Source: Symbiodinium natans (Eukaryota > Sar > Dinophyceae > Suessiales > Symbiodiniaceae). From it: a stretch of DNA of 54,441 bases. The position numbers and the translations under genes are program-made. The stretch is taken from NCBI GenBank assembly GCA_905221605.1, contig CAJNDS010001657.1:713322-767762 (forward strand), in the 5' to 3' direction. Shown piece after piece: positions 32,301 to 40,905 of this stretch; within the stretch, counting starts at the first letter, position 1; each line of letters begins with the position of its first letter. The notes under the pieces are model-generated. The model worked only from the letters and a program-made list of their open reading frames with translations. It ran no database searches and was not told where the DNA came from.

Positions 32301-35168
32301 CCCGAATTGTCACGTGAACTGGAGCAGAGGATCGCAGCTCCAGGGCCGCTGGACGTTCACCACGCAGCTGTGAGCCTGGAATGGACTAGTGAGACGGAGA
32401 CCATTCGATCGATCTGTTGTTGGAAACCTTCAACTTGCGTTCGCAATACTTAGCTTTGGGAGAACTTCGCTAGGGAAGTCAATCAGTGTGGAATGAGCCC
32501 GCAAGCTCCTGCACGCGTCCTTGTCGGCATTCATGCGCGTTTGGCAGCAAGCTTGTGCGTGAGCATTCCATGCCCCAGAGCATGAAACCCCATGCGCGAT
32601 CAAGTTCATCATGTAGTATGAAACAGAGTTTCAGTCAACACGTGCGTCACCCACCCTTGTTTTGCAGCACCGCCATCATTACGCAACAATTGACAACTGC
32701 AACAAAGACAAAGCCCTGTGGCCGGACGACCACAGCATTCTCACGTTGAACCAAATCCGCCCACACTCGAGCCAAAGCGGCATTCGCCCGCCCTCCACGG
32801 CCCACAAGTCTGTCGCAGAACCAACCCAACGTGAGGCAGACTTGTGGCTAATCTGGAGGCCAGGGCCAGGACGATCCTGTTTCATGCTGAGCAGCAGCGG
32901 TGCAATAGCAACAGCAAACACAAACGAAGACGAAAGCCCCAACACACTAACACAAACACTTAAAACACGCAAACCCACAAATACACACACACACACACAG
33001 ACGCACAGACGCACAGACGCACAGACACACAGACACACAGTGACCACGCATGCATGCATGCACGCATGCACGCATGCAAGCATGAACGAATGCACGCATG
33101 CAAGCATGAACGCATGCACGCCCGCCCACACGCACGCACGCACGCGCCCACGCCCGCCCGCCCGCACACCCTCCCAAACTAACAACCCAAAAGGAAACAA
33201 CGCCACTGCGACAAGTGCAGCTACAGCCACGCGCTGCCACCAAGAGCCATCACAACCAGAACAACCACATGAATATATCGATACAGCAGTGGTTAGATAC
33301 AACAAGGGCTGAAGAGGCTTAGACTGCCATGGCCCCACCAGGAAAGGACTTGATGAAGTAATCATGGCATGTCATGGTAGTCTTGGGGGCTGCTTAAGGC
33401 CTTGCAGAGCTCAGGAGCCGCCTTCTGGAGCAGCTCTTCGGCTCCTTGGGCCCTGCTAGCGGAACTTTCCGAAAAGTTGGGTTCAGGATGATTAGAACAT
33501 GTTCGGGGAACGTGGGGGTGGCTTGGGGGGGAGAGAGGAGGAGATAGGGTCATTCGAGGATTTGTGCTTGAACAGGTGGGCACGTGGTGCACGCAAGGAT
33601 GCATGTGCCTGGGTAGGAGCCCTGGCAGTGAGGCAATATTGTGTTGATAGGAGATGTATTGCAAGGAGCACAGGAGTTGCACGTAAGCTAGTAGCCACTG
33701 CATATCAATGCTGGGAAAGTTGGCCCTGGCGCTCCCCCATGAGAGATGTCAGGGAGAGACATTGTGTGAACTGACTCGTACGTCCAGGTATTCAGCCAGA
33801 GGAGTACGATCCGCTGCTGAAGGCGCAGATTGACCAACAAATGCGATGCCGAGGTGTCTGCAATACTGCCAGTAATTATTCAGCATGTGCTCCAGGCCCT
33901 GAACACTTTTGATCAGAATTCAGAAAGCCCATTCTCCCGAACGAGGACGCCGAGGCCTTGCTCGATGAGAACGGCCCCGGGATCCTTGCAGCAGTGCTTT
34001 GGCATGCGAGCTCGGGGACTCCTGATTGGGGGCAAAAAGGTTGAGAGCGCTCCGACCGGGTTCGCAAGAAAGGTTTGGGCTGGGGTTTTCGCAGGTTTGA
34101 AAGCAACAGCTGATATTCTCGTGTTTCGAGTCCACGTCCACGTAGATCCCAAATGGATCCAAGTGGCTGACTTTCGTTTGCATCTAGCTCCCCTCAAGCA
34201 GAATCAGCGAAAACCATTTGCTCTTTCAGTTTGTGTTTGGGCCGCGGCAGTGTACGTGCTGCTACTCCCTTCAAATCATGCTGTTGGCAGCAGAACGATA
34301 TGTACTTCAGCTGCCTCACCGACATGAGGCCATGGCAGTCTTGGATAGCCGCCACGCAGACCTCCAGCAGGCCTCCACAAACTTTGTTGGATTGCAAGCA
34401 GCTGTAAATGGGATGCATCGATTGCCGCACTGCTGTGCTGGCTTTGTACTCTGCTCGGCAGGCCCTCCGTGATCGTCCCTCGATCCTTAGTGGCCGCAGT
34501 GGCTTTGTTTGCCGCTTGCCTGCGGCCAGCGACCTCTTCATTTGCGTATTATGGCATTATGGGTGAAACCGCTTCTTTCTTGGCGCAGACATGGCTCAAC
34601 CAAAACTGCTCTCGGCACGATCGCTCCCATAAAAATGTGAAGACTTGAGACTGTGCAGTAGCATCTCAAGAAACAGAGCGAGCAGGCTTGTTGGCTAACG
34701 ATCCTGAGCACTTGGTGGCGAGCACCGACGGTGACATCCAGCGAATCGCGGCTCGGAGCAGTTCTGGAAGGCAATGAAGCTACTTCTACTTTTTGTTTTG
34801 GTCTTGGCATGTCTTGGCCATGTCCTGGATGTCTGCATCTAGCTCATAGCCCGGCACTGAGTTAGCATCACCCTCAGGTTGGGTCCATGTTGCCCCAGCT
34901 AGCTGCTGGGCCGCAAGGAGCCTGGCAAAGATGTGGCCGAATGCATATCACCGCTGCTGTGACGAGACTTCTCCTGCCGGGGCAGCAGGATCCAAGCATT
35001 GTGTGCATGTGAAGCCCGCCTCCCTTGCTGCACTTGCAGTCACTTGCAGTCACTTGCAGCTCAGGCAAAGGTGGGCCGCGTGGCTCGCGTAGAAGGCGGC
35101 TGGGCAGTAGACGTGGAACACCGCCATGCCAGTGGCCTCATCGAGGTGCCAAAGCTCGTCGAACCTGC
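23674..35168 (+). CDS. DEAD-box RNA helicase, DDX21/PRH75-like (multi-exon gene)
   Basis: An ATP-dependent RNA helicase; relatives (human DDX21, plant PRH75) act in the nucleolus in rRNA processing. Motifs appear in canonical order, one per short exon: I (KTGTGKT), Ia (PTRELCKQ), GG (VFGGETLDSQ), Ib (TPGR), II (DEAD), III (FSAS in place of SAT), IV (CIVFVDTAS), V (TTDVVARGVD) and VI (YVHRSGRTGRAGRGG). After motif VI a stretch ending EQRIAAPGPLDV matches the Fe-I-aPqP-D-v block typical of the DDX21 subgroup, and later pieces resemble its C-terminal GUCT region. Missing so far: the N-terminus with the Q motif, the exon before TPGR, and exons between IV and V and between V and VI. Identified exons use AG|G acceptors. 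The span is about 11.5 kb for perhaps 600-700 residues. Family assignment is firm, the DDX21 subgroup likely. Confidence 0.9.
23863..23904 (+). CDS. Helicase exon after motif I
   Basis: Acceptor CGTCAG|G. Reads VAYLLPLLERMRHE, the usual aF-LPlle helix that follows GKT in DEAD-box proteins. The donor is ambiguous; a GC donor ending the exon two bases into the last codon would join the next exon in frame. Confidence 0.75.
23999..24059 (+). CDS. Helicase exon: motif Ia
   Basis: Acceptor CGTTCAG|G, donor CAG|GC. Reads KMTLPHSLLVLVPTRELCKQ; PTREL is motif Ia, which contacts RNA. Confidence 0.9.
24412..24441 (+). CDS. Helicase micro-exon: GG motif
   Basis: Acceptor CACTCAG|G, donor CAG|GT, giving just ten codons: VFGGETLDSQ. 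This fits the GG-x-x-x-x-Q element between motifs Ia and Ib. The frame continues VRL, so the exon may instead be slightly longer. Confidence 0.7.
25473..26070 (+). repeat. Four ~125-135-bp imperfect repeats in a helicase intron
   Basis: Copies at about 25473-25600, 25601-25728, 25812-25947 and 25948-26070, with an unrelated spacer between the second and third. Each contains a TTAGTTTAAGTGTCTTGTCT-like start, a later GACAAGAC able to pair with it, a GGGGGCATGAGTGT block and TATCTTATTCTGAAG near its end. Confidence 0.85.
26278..26310. repeat. (AT)n microsatellite
   Basis: About fifteen AT units inside the helicase intron. The rest of 24442-26492 holds no recognised exon besides the 25.5-26.1 kb repeats; one small exon with the start of motif Ib is expected here but not found. 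Confidence 0.9.
26493..26660 (+). CDS. Helicase exon: motifs Ib and II
   Basis: Acceptor TTGAG|G. Begins VATPGRCARLVERGA and ends VRALVIDE, with the DEAD box completed by ADAM just past a possible GC donor; otherwise the exon runs about nine bases longer. About 48 residues separate TPGR from DEAD, roughly twice the usual distance, because of an extra segment (GNLEASQPKPAQHLSSLV). That segment could be a real insertion or an in-frame cryptic intron. Confidence 0.85.
26900..26959 (+). CDS. Helicase exon between motifs II and III
   Basis: Acceptor ATGCAG|G. Reads FGPEFVGRVERVLNAVAKPG, the usual GF-…-v-iL helix after DEAD. It joins the next exon in frame if the intron starts with GA at 26960. 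Confidence 0.8.
26960..27099 (+). other. 140-bp GA-AG intron with 10-bp repeated ends
   Basis: CAGGGATGCA spans both ends (26956-26965 and 27097-27106). Only a 140-base intron beginning GATG keeps the helicase frame (…AKPG|DALSAPRQ…). Non-canonical GA donors are known in dinoflagellates. Confidence 0.55.
27100..27187 (+). CDS. Helicase exon: motif III
   Basis: Reads DALSAPRQHVLFSASLPDDV then STLIRQHFP. FSAS replaces the common SAT; this motif couples ATP hydrolysis to unwinding. A GT donor in phase 0 joins the next exon. Confidence 0.85.
27322..27365 (+). CDS. Helicase exon after motif III
   Basis: Acceptor CCAAG|G, phase 0. Reads DHELVDLVDRRGPKG, comparable to the VDLIG/VDLVG element after motif III in DDX21-type proteins. 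The 3' end is uncertain. Confidence 0.55.
28125..28176 (+). CDS. Helicase exon: motif IV
   Basis: Acceptor GCCAAG|G, donor CAG|GC. Reads MDMLGGRCIVFVDTASQ; CIVFVDTAS is motif IV at the start of the second RecA-like domain. 27370-28120 holds no other recognised exon; a minus-strand ORF at 27776-28252 runs across this exon and is taken as a shadow. Confidence 0.8.
29469..29530 (+). CDS. Helicase exon: motif V
   Basis: Acceptor GCCGAG|G. Reads FDVLVTTDVVARGVDFADVN. TTDVVARGVD is motif V. The exon before it (LHG…QR…F) was not found in 28180-29460, where only unassigned frames are seen. Confidence 0.85.
30880..31140. repeat. Degenerate ACT/GCT trinucleotide-rich intron sequence
   Basis: Imperfect ACT, TAC, TGC trinucleotides, like a decayed version of the (CTA)n tract at 9.1 kb. 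29580-31550 otherwise holds no recognised exon. Confidence 0.6.
31552..31600 (+). CDS. Helicase exon: motif VI
   Basis: Acceptor GTGCTAG|G. Reads QYVHRSGRTGRAGRGG, an almost ideal motif VI with the two arginines that contact ATP. The frame continues to about 31680 without conservation, so the donor is probably near 31600. Confidence 0.9.
32270..32362 (+). CDS. Helicase exon: DDX21-type post-motif-VI block
   Basis: Reads ADLCYTLVHYSPELSRELEQ then RIAAPGPLDVHHAA. The lE…-I-aPqP-D-v pattern follows motif VI by about 40 residues in DDX21/PRH75 relatives. The frame is open upstream to 32247; the exact acceptor is unclear. Confidence 0.65.
32975..33175. repeat. CA, CAGACG and GCATGCAC microsatellites
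   Basis: (CA)n, (GCACAGAC)n, then ATGCATGCACGCATGC-type and CACGCACGC repeats. Cys/Ala-rich minus-strand ORFs (32679-33365) are translations of this tract. Confidence 0.95.
33788..33850 (+). CDS. Helicase C-terminal exon candidate
   Basis: Acceptor CGTCCAG|G. One frame reads IQPEEYDPLLKAQIDQQMR, clearly protein-like. Placement in the helicase rests only on position and strand. 33180-33780 holds nothing assignable. Confidence 0.35.
33946..34023 (+). CDS. Helicase C-terminal exon (GUCT-like region)
   Basis: Acceptor AACGAG|G, phase 0. Reads DAEALLDENGPGILAAVLWH then ASSG, which resembles the A-LL…gp-LLA-aLA-…sG helix preceding the GUCT domain of DDX21/PRH75. The similarity is by eye. Confidence 0.5.
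34462..34520 (+). CDS. Helicase C-terminal exon candidate (GUCT start)
   Basis: Acceptor CTCGGCAG|G. Reads ALRDRPSILSGRSGFVC, comparable to the RSLLSg-eGf-T segment that opens the GUCT region. The 3' end is not fixed. Confidence 0.45.
35033..35060 (+). repeat. CACTTGCAGT decamer, three copies at an acceptor
   Basis: Three head-to-tail copies, each containing a potential TTGCAG acceptor, directly upstream of the next candidate exon. The multiplied acceptor could allow alternative splicing. Confidence 0.8.
35065..35168 (+). CDS. Helicase C-terminal exon candidate
   Basis: Starts after CTCAG|G (or AAAG|G at 35071). Reads AKVGRVARVEGGWAVDVEHR then HASGLIEVPKLVEPA. The vG-i…-g-avfDv-…-a arrangement resembles the RNA-binding GUCT end of DDX21-type helicases. 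The frame is open to about 35235. A further piece may start at 35381. Confidence 0.5.
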
Positions 35169-35221
35169 ATATGGCATAGAGTGTCTTGCAGTCTTACTCG
35201 GTCGTACTGCGATATTGGGCA

Positions 35222-36500
35222 GAATAGATAGATAGATATATATATAGTTATTTATTTATTTATTTTTTATATTTATTTGTTTATATTTATGCAAATGGAG
35301 TCCTAGCTTTCCTGCATCATGTCGAGACTGCAAAAGGACCTTGTGTGCTGTATGTGATAAGCCACGTGATTAAGTTTCAGGGAGCTACGCGCCACCAGTA
35401 CAACCTCACGCTCGGTAGATTCAATAGACTCCCTGCACAGGCTCTTCGTTCTGGCACTGTCCAAGCGCCGTTTGAGATCTCCGTGGCGCGGCGCATGCCG
35501 CGGGTGGCCTGGGAATGCTGCTTAAAGAGGTTGAAGATCCATCGTGACTTCTAGCACAAGCTGCGTGAGGAAGAGAGAACCCGTGTCAATATTCAACAAA
35601 AGGATAGTGCCACATCTCCTCCATGTCTAAACAGGAATGCCGCAGCTTTAGACCAAGGCATCTTCAGAACGAGGGCAGATATTTGATGGTAGTTGGTGTT
35701 GTGTTGCATACTTTTCCGGCCCAGAGGTGGCAGAGAAATATTCAGGGATGTAGATAAGCTTCGGCACGCGCTGGGATAATCGGGGAAAGGCCTATGTGGC
35801 AGAACTTACGGCATGGGCGATTTTTGTCAGCTGCTTGTTGACTCAAAGCCAGTAGTCGATGGAGCAGCAACTTCATTCACCAGTGCTGGCCAAACAATCT
35901 TAGGTCCGAGGTGTTGACCGGCGAATCTCATAAGTCCAATCCCCCTCCTCGCAGCGTCGAGACTAGTGAAGAGCAACAGTAAGTGTATACTTACGATATT
36001 ACACCTAAGACGGCAGGTGCTGCGGAGGCGTGCTGGGCGTCTCACCAAGGCCATTGGTCATAGTTGTTGTTACTTCAGGCTTCACAGGAGTCCTCCAGTA
36101 GCAAAGCTTGTGAGCCGCGGCAGATATGTATGAGTTATGTATGCACTTCTGGCACAAGAAAGCTGACATCACCCTGTAGTTACTGCAGCTCTTACACGAG
36201 GCTCCCTGGGCAGCACAGCGGCGCTTCCTCATTGAAGGTGCATCTCGAAGAAGGGAAAGCCTTGCGAAGATGGCAAAAAGACCCCCACAAAGACTGCGAT
36301 GACTTCCCCCCCACTGTCCCCTTTACCCCCCCCCCTCCCACCATCCCCACCCATCCCCCCCTCATCATTCAGACATCGTGCCATTCTCCGCTTCGAAGGT
36401 GCATCATAGCACCATGTAGTCGCCGCGTGGCACGGCACGTTTTGCGCATGAATGGTCCTGCACGCCCTGGACGCCTGGAAGAGCGGATAGCGAGTGTTTG
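35222..36500. other. Spacer between helicase and methyltransferase genes
   Basis: An AT-rich stretch (TTTATTTAT-type, 35225-35290), then mixed sequence. A plus frame at 35381-35554 is open but unassigned. At 36308-36362 there is a C-rich tract. No promoter motif is recognisable; dinoflagellate genes generally lack TATA boxes. Confidence 0.4.
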
Positions 36501-36533
36501 CCACATTTTTAGACTTCGCTGCTGTTGGACAAC

Positions 36534-37103
36534 ATGGATATTCCCAGCTACTCGAAGCAGGAGTACTGGGAGCAGCGCTATCGCACAGAGCCTGAAGGCG
36601 CACCAGAGTGGTATGTGGACTGGCCTCATCTGAAACGCCACTTGTGTGATCAAAATGGCATCCTGGGCCCCCTGGCCTTGGTCCCGCCTGCCCTTGTCCT
36701 GGAGCTGGGCTGTGGCAACTTTTCCCTGGTGCCAGGCCTCACCAGCAGTGGCTTCGCAGCTTTGGGGGTGGACTTCTCGCCCACCGCCACTGAAGCTGCT
36801 GCCCAGGCAGCTTCGCCTTCTGCGCCCGCGGACTTCGCCACACTGGATGCGCGAGCGCTGCCACTGCGGCCCGGGAGCTTCGATGCGGTCCTGGACAAAG
36901 GCTGCCACCTGGAGACCATCCTGAGTCACGGGTTAAAAAACTTCACCATGTGGGCCTGGGGTTCAGAGGGCTGTGCTACCGCTGTGCACCGAGGCTTCGA
37001 CGCCTTGAAGGCGGACGACTCGCGCGACATGCTTGCTGAAGCCTGTCGGCTGTTGACCGCTGGCGGCCGTTTTCTGTGTGCCTCTTGGGAGAGAATTCCA
37101 GCA
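36534..37103 (+). CDS. Methyltransferase exon 1 (catalytic core)
   Basis: 190 codons from ATG to SWERIPA, phase 0, ending at a GT donor. An upstream TTG in the same frame is not needed as a start. If the extra segment 130-158 is a cryptic intron, its length must be a multiple of three. Confidence 0.85.
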
Positions 37104-37600
37104 GTTTCCCGAGCGTTTTACATGGGGATATGCTTCCAGTGCGAGAAAAGATCAGCATGGTCCGCGCACCGAATAAGAGTTGAGCTTCTGCCCCCAGGTT
37201 TCAAACAATGAAATGCTTGTGCGAAGCCATGCGCGCAAAGTGTCTGGCTGGAAGTCTGCTTTTGGCTCCCCTTTCTGCATCCCTGACTTGGATGACGAGC
37301 TATATCTTCATTGCTACATCCGAGATGCGCCAGACATTTGCTTGCATGACGCACCTAAAGGTGACCTGATCCTTGCAAAAGAACGCATGGAAGGTCAATC
37401 CAAATCTGGGCAAGATTCGGGGCCTTCCAAGACATATGTTGCCCATGAACAGCTGGTGCCAAGCAAGCTGCACAAGCTCACTCTTTCGGTGCCTTGGGCG
37501 CTCCACGCTTCCGACATCGCGCTGCATGTGGCGGACGAAGGCGCAGACTGCGACGAGCAACATGTGGTAGTGGCGCCCGACGGAAACTCTGTGGAATTGT
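36534..37600 (+). CDS. SAM-dependent methyltransferase, METTL13/EEF1AKMT4-like
   Basis: A class I (seven-beta-strand) methyltransferase. The start ATG at 36534 gives MDIPSYSKQEYWEQRYRTE, the usual N-terminus of this family, which ends in a YW-x-x-RY element. Motif I is VLELGCGNF (residues 55-63), the acidic loop GVDFS (78-82), post-II D105, motif IV FDAVLDKG (116-123) and the strand-5 motif LLTAGGRFL (173-181). After a 94-base intron the family's C-terminal W…LYLH element follows. Relatives methylate lysines of elongation factor 1A; substrate here is inference. Odd points: residues about 130-158 form an extra segment after DKG, and about 100 extra residues follow the normal end, including LTLSVPWALHASDIALHV. 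Soluble, with no signal peptide. Confidence 0.88.
37104..37197 (+). other. 94-bp GT-AG intron with GTTTC repeated at both ends
   Basis: Donor GCA|GTTTCCC and acceptor CCCCAG|GTTTCAAAC. Removing it restores the family sequence across SWE…GWK; reading through it shifts frame. Confidence 0.75.
37198..37600 (+). CDS. Methyltransferase exon 2 (family C-terminus plus extra region)
   Basis: Reads VSNNEMLVRSHARKVSGWKS to DDELYLHCYIRDAP, matching the …R…-GW…-lylY-… end of METTL13-type proteins. Beyond it, a region with VPSKLHKLTLSVPWALHASD looks like beta strands, perhaps part of a second domain (CS-like is one guess). The frame is open to 37743; the true donor is unclear. Confidence 0.75.
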
Positions 37601-37816
37601 TGTTAGTCACTGGGGGGTTCAGTCAGATTTGGATCTTCAAGTGGTTCAAGCATGTTCAGGCACTGGTTGCGTCGGGGCTAAATACAAGAATCTGGCCCAT
37701 CCTCAGCTTATGGTTTTTGTTTTGCCTATGTCGTGCACACTGATCAGCTGTATGAACCTCACCTGCCCTGACTGGCAGATTAAAAAATTCTTCTAGCGGA
37801 CCCTTTTTGCAGCAAG

Positions 37817-38058
37817 AGCCTGGATTTGGACTGAAGGTGCGGACTGGGAAGACTTGGTTCCTGTACCATGGCATCCTGGGCAAGCAACAGCTTCGGTGCC
37901 GGAAACAGGGCTGCGCCTGCGATTGCCAAGAGACGTGCGAACTGCCAGGCTGGGTCACCAGAGTCGAATTCTTATGCAGCACGCGCACGTTTTGGGGGTT
38001 TCACCTGGCTCAGTGCATGCAGGACAGCTGCACGGAAAGCATCTCAGCCTGCAGCTAA
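37817..38058 (+). CDS. Possible last exon of the methyltransferase gene
   Basis: All three plus frames are open for 200 bases or more. One (TEGADWEDLVPVPW, then ETGLRLRLPRDV) looks like beta-rich protein; another ends with an Ala/Lys/Arg-rich tail at a TAA near 38083. Which is used cannot be decided here. Confidence 0.3.
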
Positions 38059-38059
38059 G

Positions 38060-40070
38060 CGCCCGGCAAGACAAGATGTTTAATTACTTATCTTCGTCGT
38101 CTCCTAAAGATATCTTGCAGCAGTGGTCTGTGATCAAGAGGCACGCCGGCAGCAGCAACGGCAACAATAGCAAGGGAGGGAGAGGGAGAGAGATGGATAG
38201 AGTCGGATAGAGAGAGAGAGAGAGTGAGTGTGTGTCAAGGGTCCTCTCCCCGGTTGAGCTCCGCACGGGGACTTCGGTCCCCAGGCCCCAAGCAAGAAAA
38301 AGAGATCAATAGAAAGAAAGAAGAGTGGTTGCAGCCAGTTTGACGCACCTCTTCCTTCCAGCCGCTTGGCGAGCCTGAAAGCGTCTTGGGTGTCCTGCCA
38401 GCTGTCCCGAAGGGGCCTGTAGATTTGGGGAGGGGGCGCCCTGAAAAGTAGGACACGCAGTTGAAGAAAAACAGGGCTGCTTGTTTTTTGCGTTCTGGTG
38501 GGTCCGGGGATAGGGGGGGTGGGGGAGTGCTTTCCAAGTATAAAACCATTTTGGTACGGTTTCTAATTATTGTTGGGTGCTTCTGTCACCTCTGGGCCCA
38601 ATGATTGACTTCCAAGACAAAGCAGACATGCCCCGGCATGCGGTTCCAAGGGTGTGACAGGGTGCGGTCAACATGATTTCATGGCAGAATCTTTCGCTGT
38701 GCAAGATCCCTCGTGGTGATCCGTGCAGAGAAAAACCCGTGACATTTTCTGTAAGCGAGCAGCGGGTGGAGCCTGAAGCGGGCAGGTGCCCCCCAAAAGC
38801 AGCCAAAGACACGCGAAGCCGACGACGGGATGAAAGAGTCCGATTCGAAGAAAACCTTCTCGAGAAGGCGGAGCCGTTTTTTCGAGCACCGACAACAACG
38901 GGGTTTCGGAAAGCAGGCGCAGCCAGAAAGTCCGCAAGACCCGATCTTACACACTTCGAGTCCGTTTGTACGTCCACCCATATTGGGTCACAGTGGATTG
39001 CGAAGAGGGCGGGGCTCGTTTCTGAGGGAGTGTGCTTTGAGTTCAACGATGTGAAAACTGAACGAGCATCAGTCGCATGCTTCGGATCCCTCGCCCCTGG
39101 CTTTGTTTGGCGAATGCGGTCGTTGCGGTGTTGCGTTTGTGGGGTTTGTGGTTGCTGGGGGAAGCTTCTTTCCACTCATTTCATCCAGGCGTCAGTTTAG
39201 CACAGGCATCTCGGCATGGGGCCTGCGATGTGGGCATGGAAAACAGAGGGCAGCCCTGGACCCTTACACCTGCGGGAAGAAGGAAGAAGATGATGCAGAA
39301 ACATTGCTTGCCGCAACCAGGCGAGTGGGATCTTTCGGCTAGGTTCATGTGCGGTTGCGCCTTGGAATCTTCCACCTCAGGGTGCTTTGTTTATCTCGCG
39401 CTCAGGATGGAGACATGCAGCAAGAGGCAGCTCCCACGAGCAGCTTCTCTGCTAGATCCAAAACCTTGACCCTGAGGCTGCGTCCCTCGAACATGGGGCA
39501 AAAAGGACAAGCTTGATGTGAAGTGTACATTTTCTCAACCTTCGAGTCGGGGGAATTTGGGGGAAGACTTCCCTGCTCATGGAAGCTTCTCATGTTTTTG
39601 TTTAGGTTTTCGTTGATTTCATCGGCGCTAGACCATTCGGGAAGGGAAAGCAATGACTACGAGGTCACTGCCCGCATCTTCCCCTCCATGTGTTTGGGGG
39701 TTCCGGTGATACTATTCGCCATTTCGACGACAGATTCAGGAAAGGAGATGAATCTTATCTAGTAGAAACGCACCGGACGCGACTAAGTAATACTGCAAGG
39801 AAGCAGTGGGAACTTGCGCTGCATCGGTTCATTTCGTATGATGAAATTGCACGTTCCAGAAAGTGAATCATCAGACTTTTTTGAACACAGCCGCTCAAAC
39901 TGTACAGCCGAAAGGCCCATTGCGGAAAATTCCAAGCCCCGGACCCTCGACCATTACACAGTCTTAAGAATAGCTCAGGTAAGGAAGAAAAACACAAGTT
40001 ACAACCAGCACTATAGTACAGCAATTCATACATTCTTCTACATACAATGGTGTTCCGTAACATGCTTACC
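38060..40070. other. Spacer before the MATE gene, several overlapping ORFs
   Basis: Contains a short (GA)n run at 38207-38224 and, at 38567-39200, overlapping open frames of 175 and 202 codons on opposite strands with Arg-rich composition. No conserved domain is seen. At 39226-39470 and 39402-39653 opposite-strand frames overlap similarly. None is called a gene. Confidence 0.4.
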
Positions 40071-40074
40071 TAGC

Positions 40075-40412
40075 ATGACCCAGCGAGAAGCCATGGAGCC
40101 GCTCCTGGAAGCGCCATCGGCGCAAAAAGAGTTGCTGGCCGAGGTTTTCCCGCTTTGGTTTCCATTGATGTGTAGCGATGTCGCGATGCTGTTGAACGAG
40201 ATCGTCGGAGATAATGCGGAGTTGGCTGCGGTCGGCTTGGGCAACTTGATTCAGAACTGCTGCGCGTTGACCATCGGCATGGGCTTAACAAGTGCGCTGG
40301 ACACGTTTGTTAGCCAAGCCAATGGAGCCGGGCAGTATTCGCTGTGCACGCAGTATTTGCAGCGCAGCCGCGTCATTAGCACCGTGCAGCTCTTGTGGAT
40401 GATCCCATTGAT
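40075..40412 (+). CDS. MATE exon 1
   Basis: Starts MTQREAMEPLLEAPSAQKEL and carries helices 1-3 with AVGLGNLIQNCCALTIGMGL and SALDTFVSQANGAGQ. A GC donor after TTGAT joins ATG CTG TGG across the intron, giving WMIPLM-LWFTDSILV in frame. The open frame extends upstream to 39814 but lacks MATE similarity there. Confidence 0.85.
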
Positions 40413-40905
40413 GCATGGTTGATTTGGAAATGTTGTCTTGAAGCTATGGGGTCACGAGTGAATCGCAGGTCGACAATCCCTTCGACAATTTGATTCTTCT
40501 AGGGGCTTCCATTGAAACAGCATTCTGGTTCAGGCTGTGGTTCACGGATTCCATCCTTGTGGCCATTGGCTAGCATGAGGAAGTTGCACAGCATGCGGCA
40601 TCCTACAATCGCGCAGCAGTTTTTGGACTGCTAGTAATTTTCAATACCAGGTGGCAGTTTTTGAAAGAGGCCCTATACAATCCATAATCAGGACTCCCCC
40701 CATATTGCCCTGATGTCCTTATGGGCCCTCATTCTGGAGCAATTCCCAGGTGATTGTTTCCTACTTGCAGAACATGGAGATGCCCATGCCGGTCTGGGTA
40801 TCAGGAGCCACAAGCCTCCTCCATGTGGTCTGGTCAGTGACATTCGTGGTGGTGTTGCGCTGGGGAAACATGGGTGCCTTGCTCGCGCTTTGGGGGCATT
40901 GGGAA
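40075..40905 (+). CDS. MATE-family multidrug/toxin exporter, N-terminal part, disrupted
   Basis: A MATE transporter, an integral membrane antiporter exporting organic cations and toxins in exchange for H+ or Na+. Three pieces align in order: exon 1 (40075-40412), exon 2 (40534-about 40650) and exon 3 (about 40750-40905), covering roughly the first five or six membrane helices of a 12-helix family. Family hallmarks: ELAAVGLGNLIQN, GLTSALDTFVSQANGAGQ and YLQRSRVI. Exon 2 contains an in-frame TAG where the family has a polar residue (probably Gln). The second half of the transporter was not found in 41-48 kb, where repeats dominate. Together these suggest a decaying copy, or one unusual codon in a gene whose later exons I could not see. 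Confidence 0.8.
40413..40533 (+). other. 121-bp GC-AG intron in the MATE gene
   Basis: Starts GCATGG, ends GGTTCAG before G. Its removal gives an uninterrupted MATE reading; the retained sequence has a stop at 40420-40422. Confidence 0.65.
40534..40650 (+). pseudogene. MATE exon 2 with in-frame TAG
   Basis: Reads LWFTDSILVAIG, then TAG at 40571-40573, then HEEVAQHAASYNRAAVFGLL and VIFNTRWQFL. Both sides match MATE helices in one frame, so the stop is a point change (CAG to TAG is the simplest). The 3' boundary is unresolved. Confidence 0.75.
40750..40905 (+). CDS. MATE exon 3
   Basis: Reads YLQNMEMPMPVWVSGATSLL then HVVWSVTFVVVLRWGNMGAL, the Q-x-x-x-P…-s-…H helix pair typical of MATE proteins. 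The frame is open to 41040; coding similarity fades after GNMGALLA. Confidence 0.75.

Noticed and set aside
32679-33365. 228-codon minus-strand ORF rich in Cys, Ala and Val
   Set aside because: It translates a CA/GCAT microsatellite; the apparent cysteine pattern is the repeat.
38567-39200. Overlapping ORFs of 202 (minus) and 175 (plus) codons
   Set aside because: Both strands are open over the same bases through GC-rich, stop-poor sequence; no domain or splice evidence picks either.
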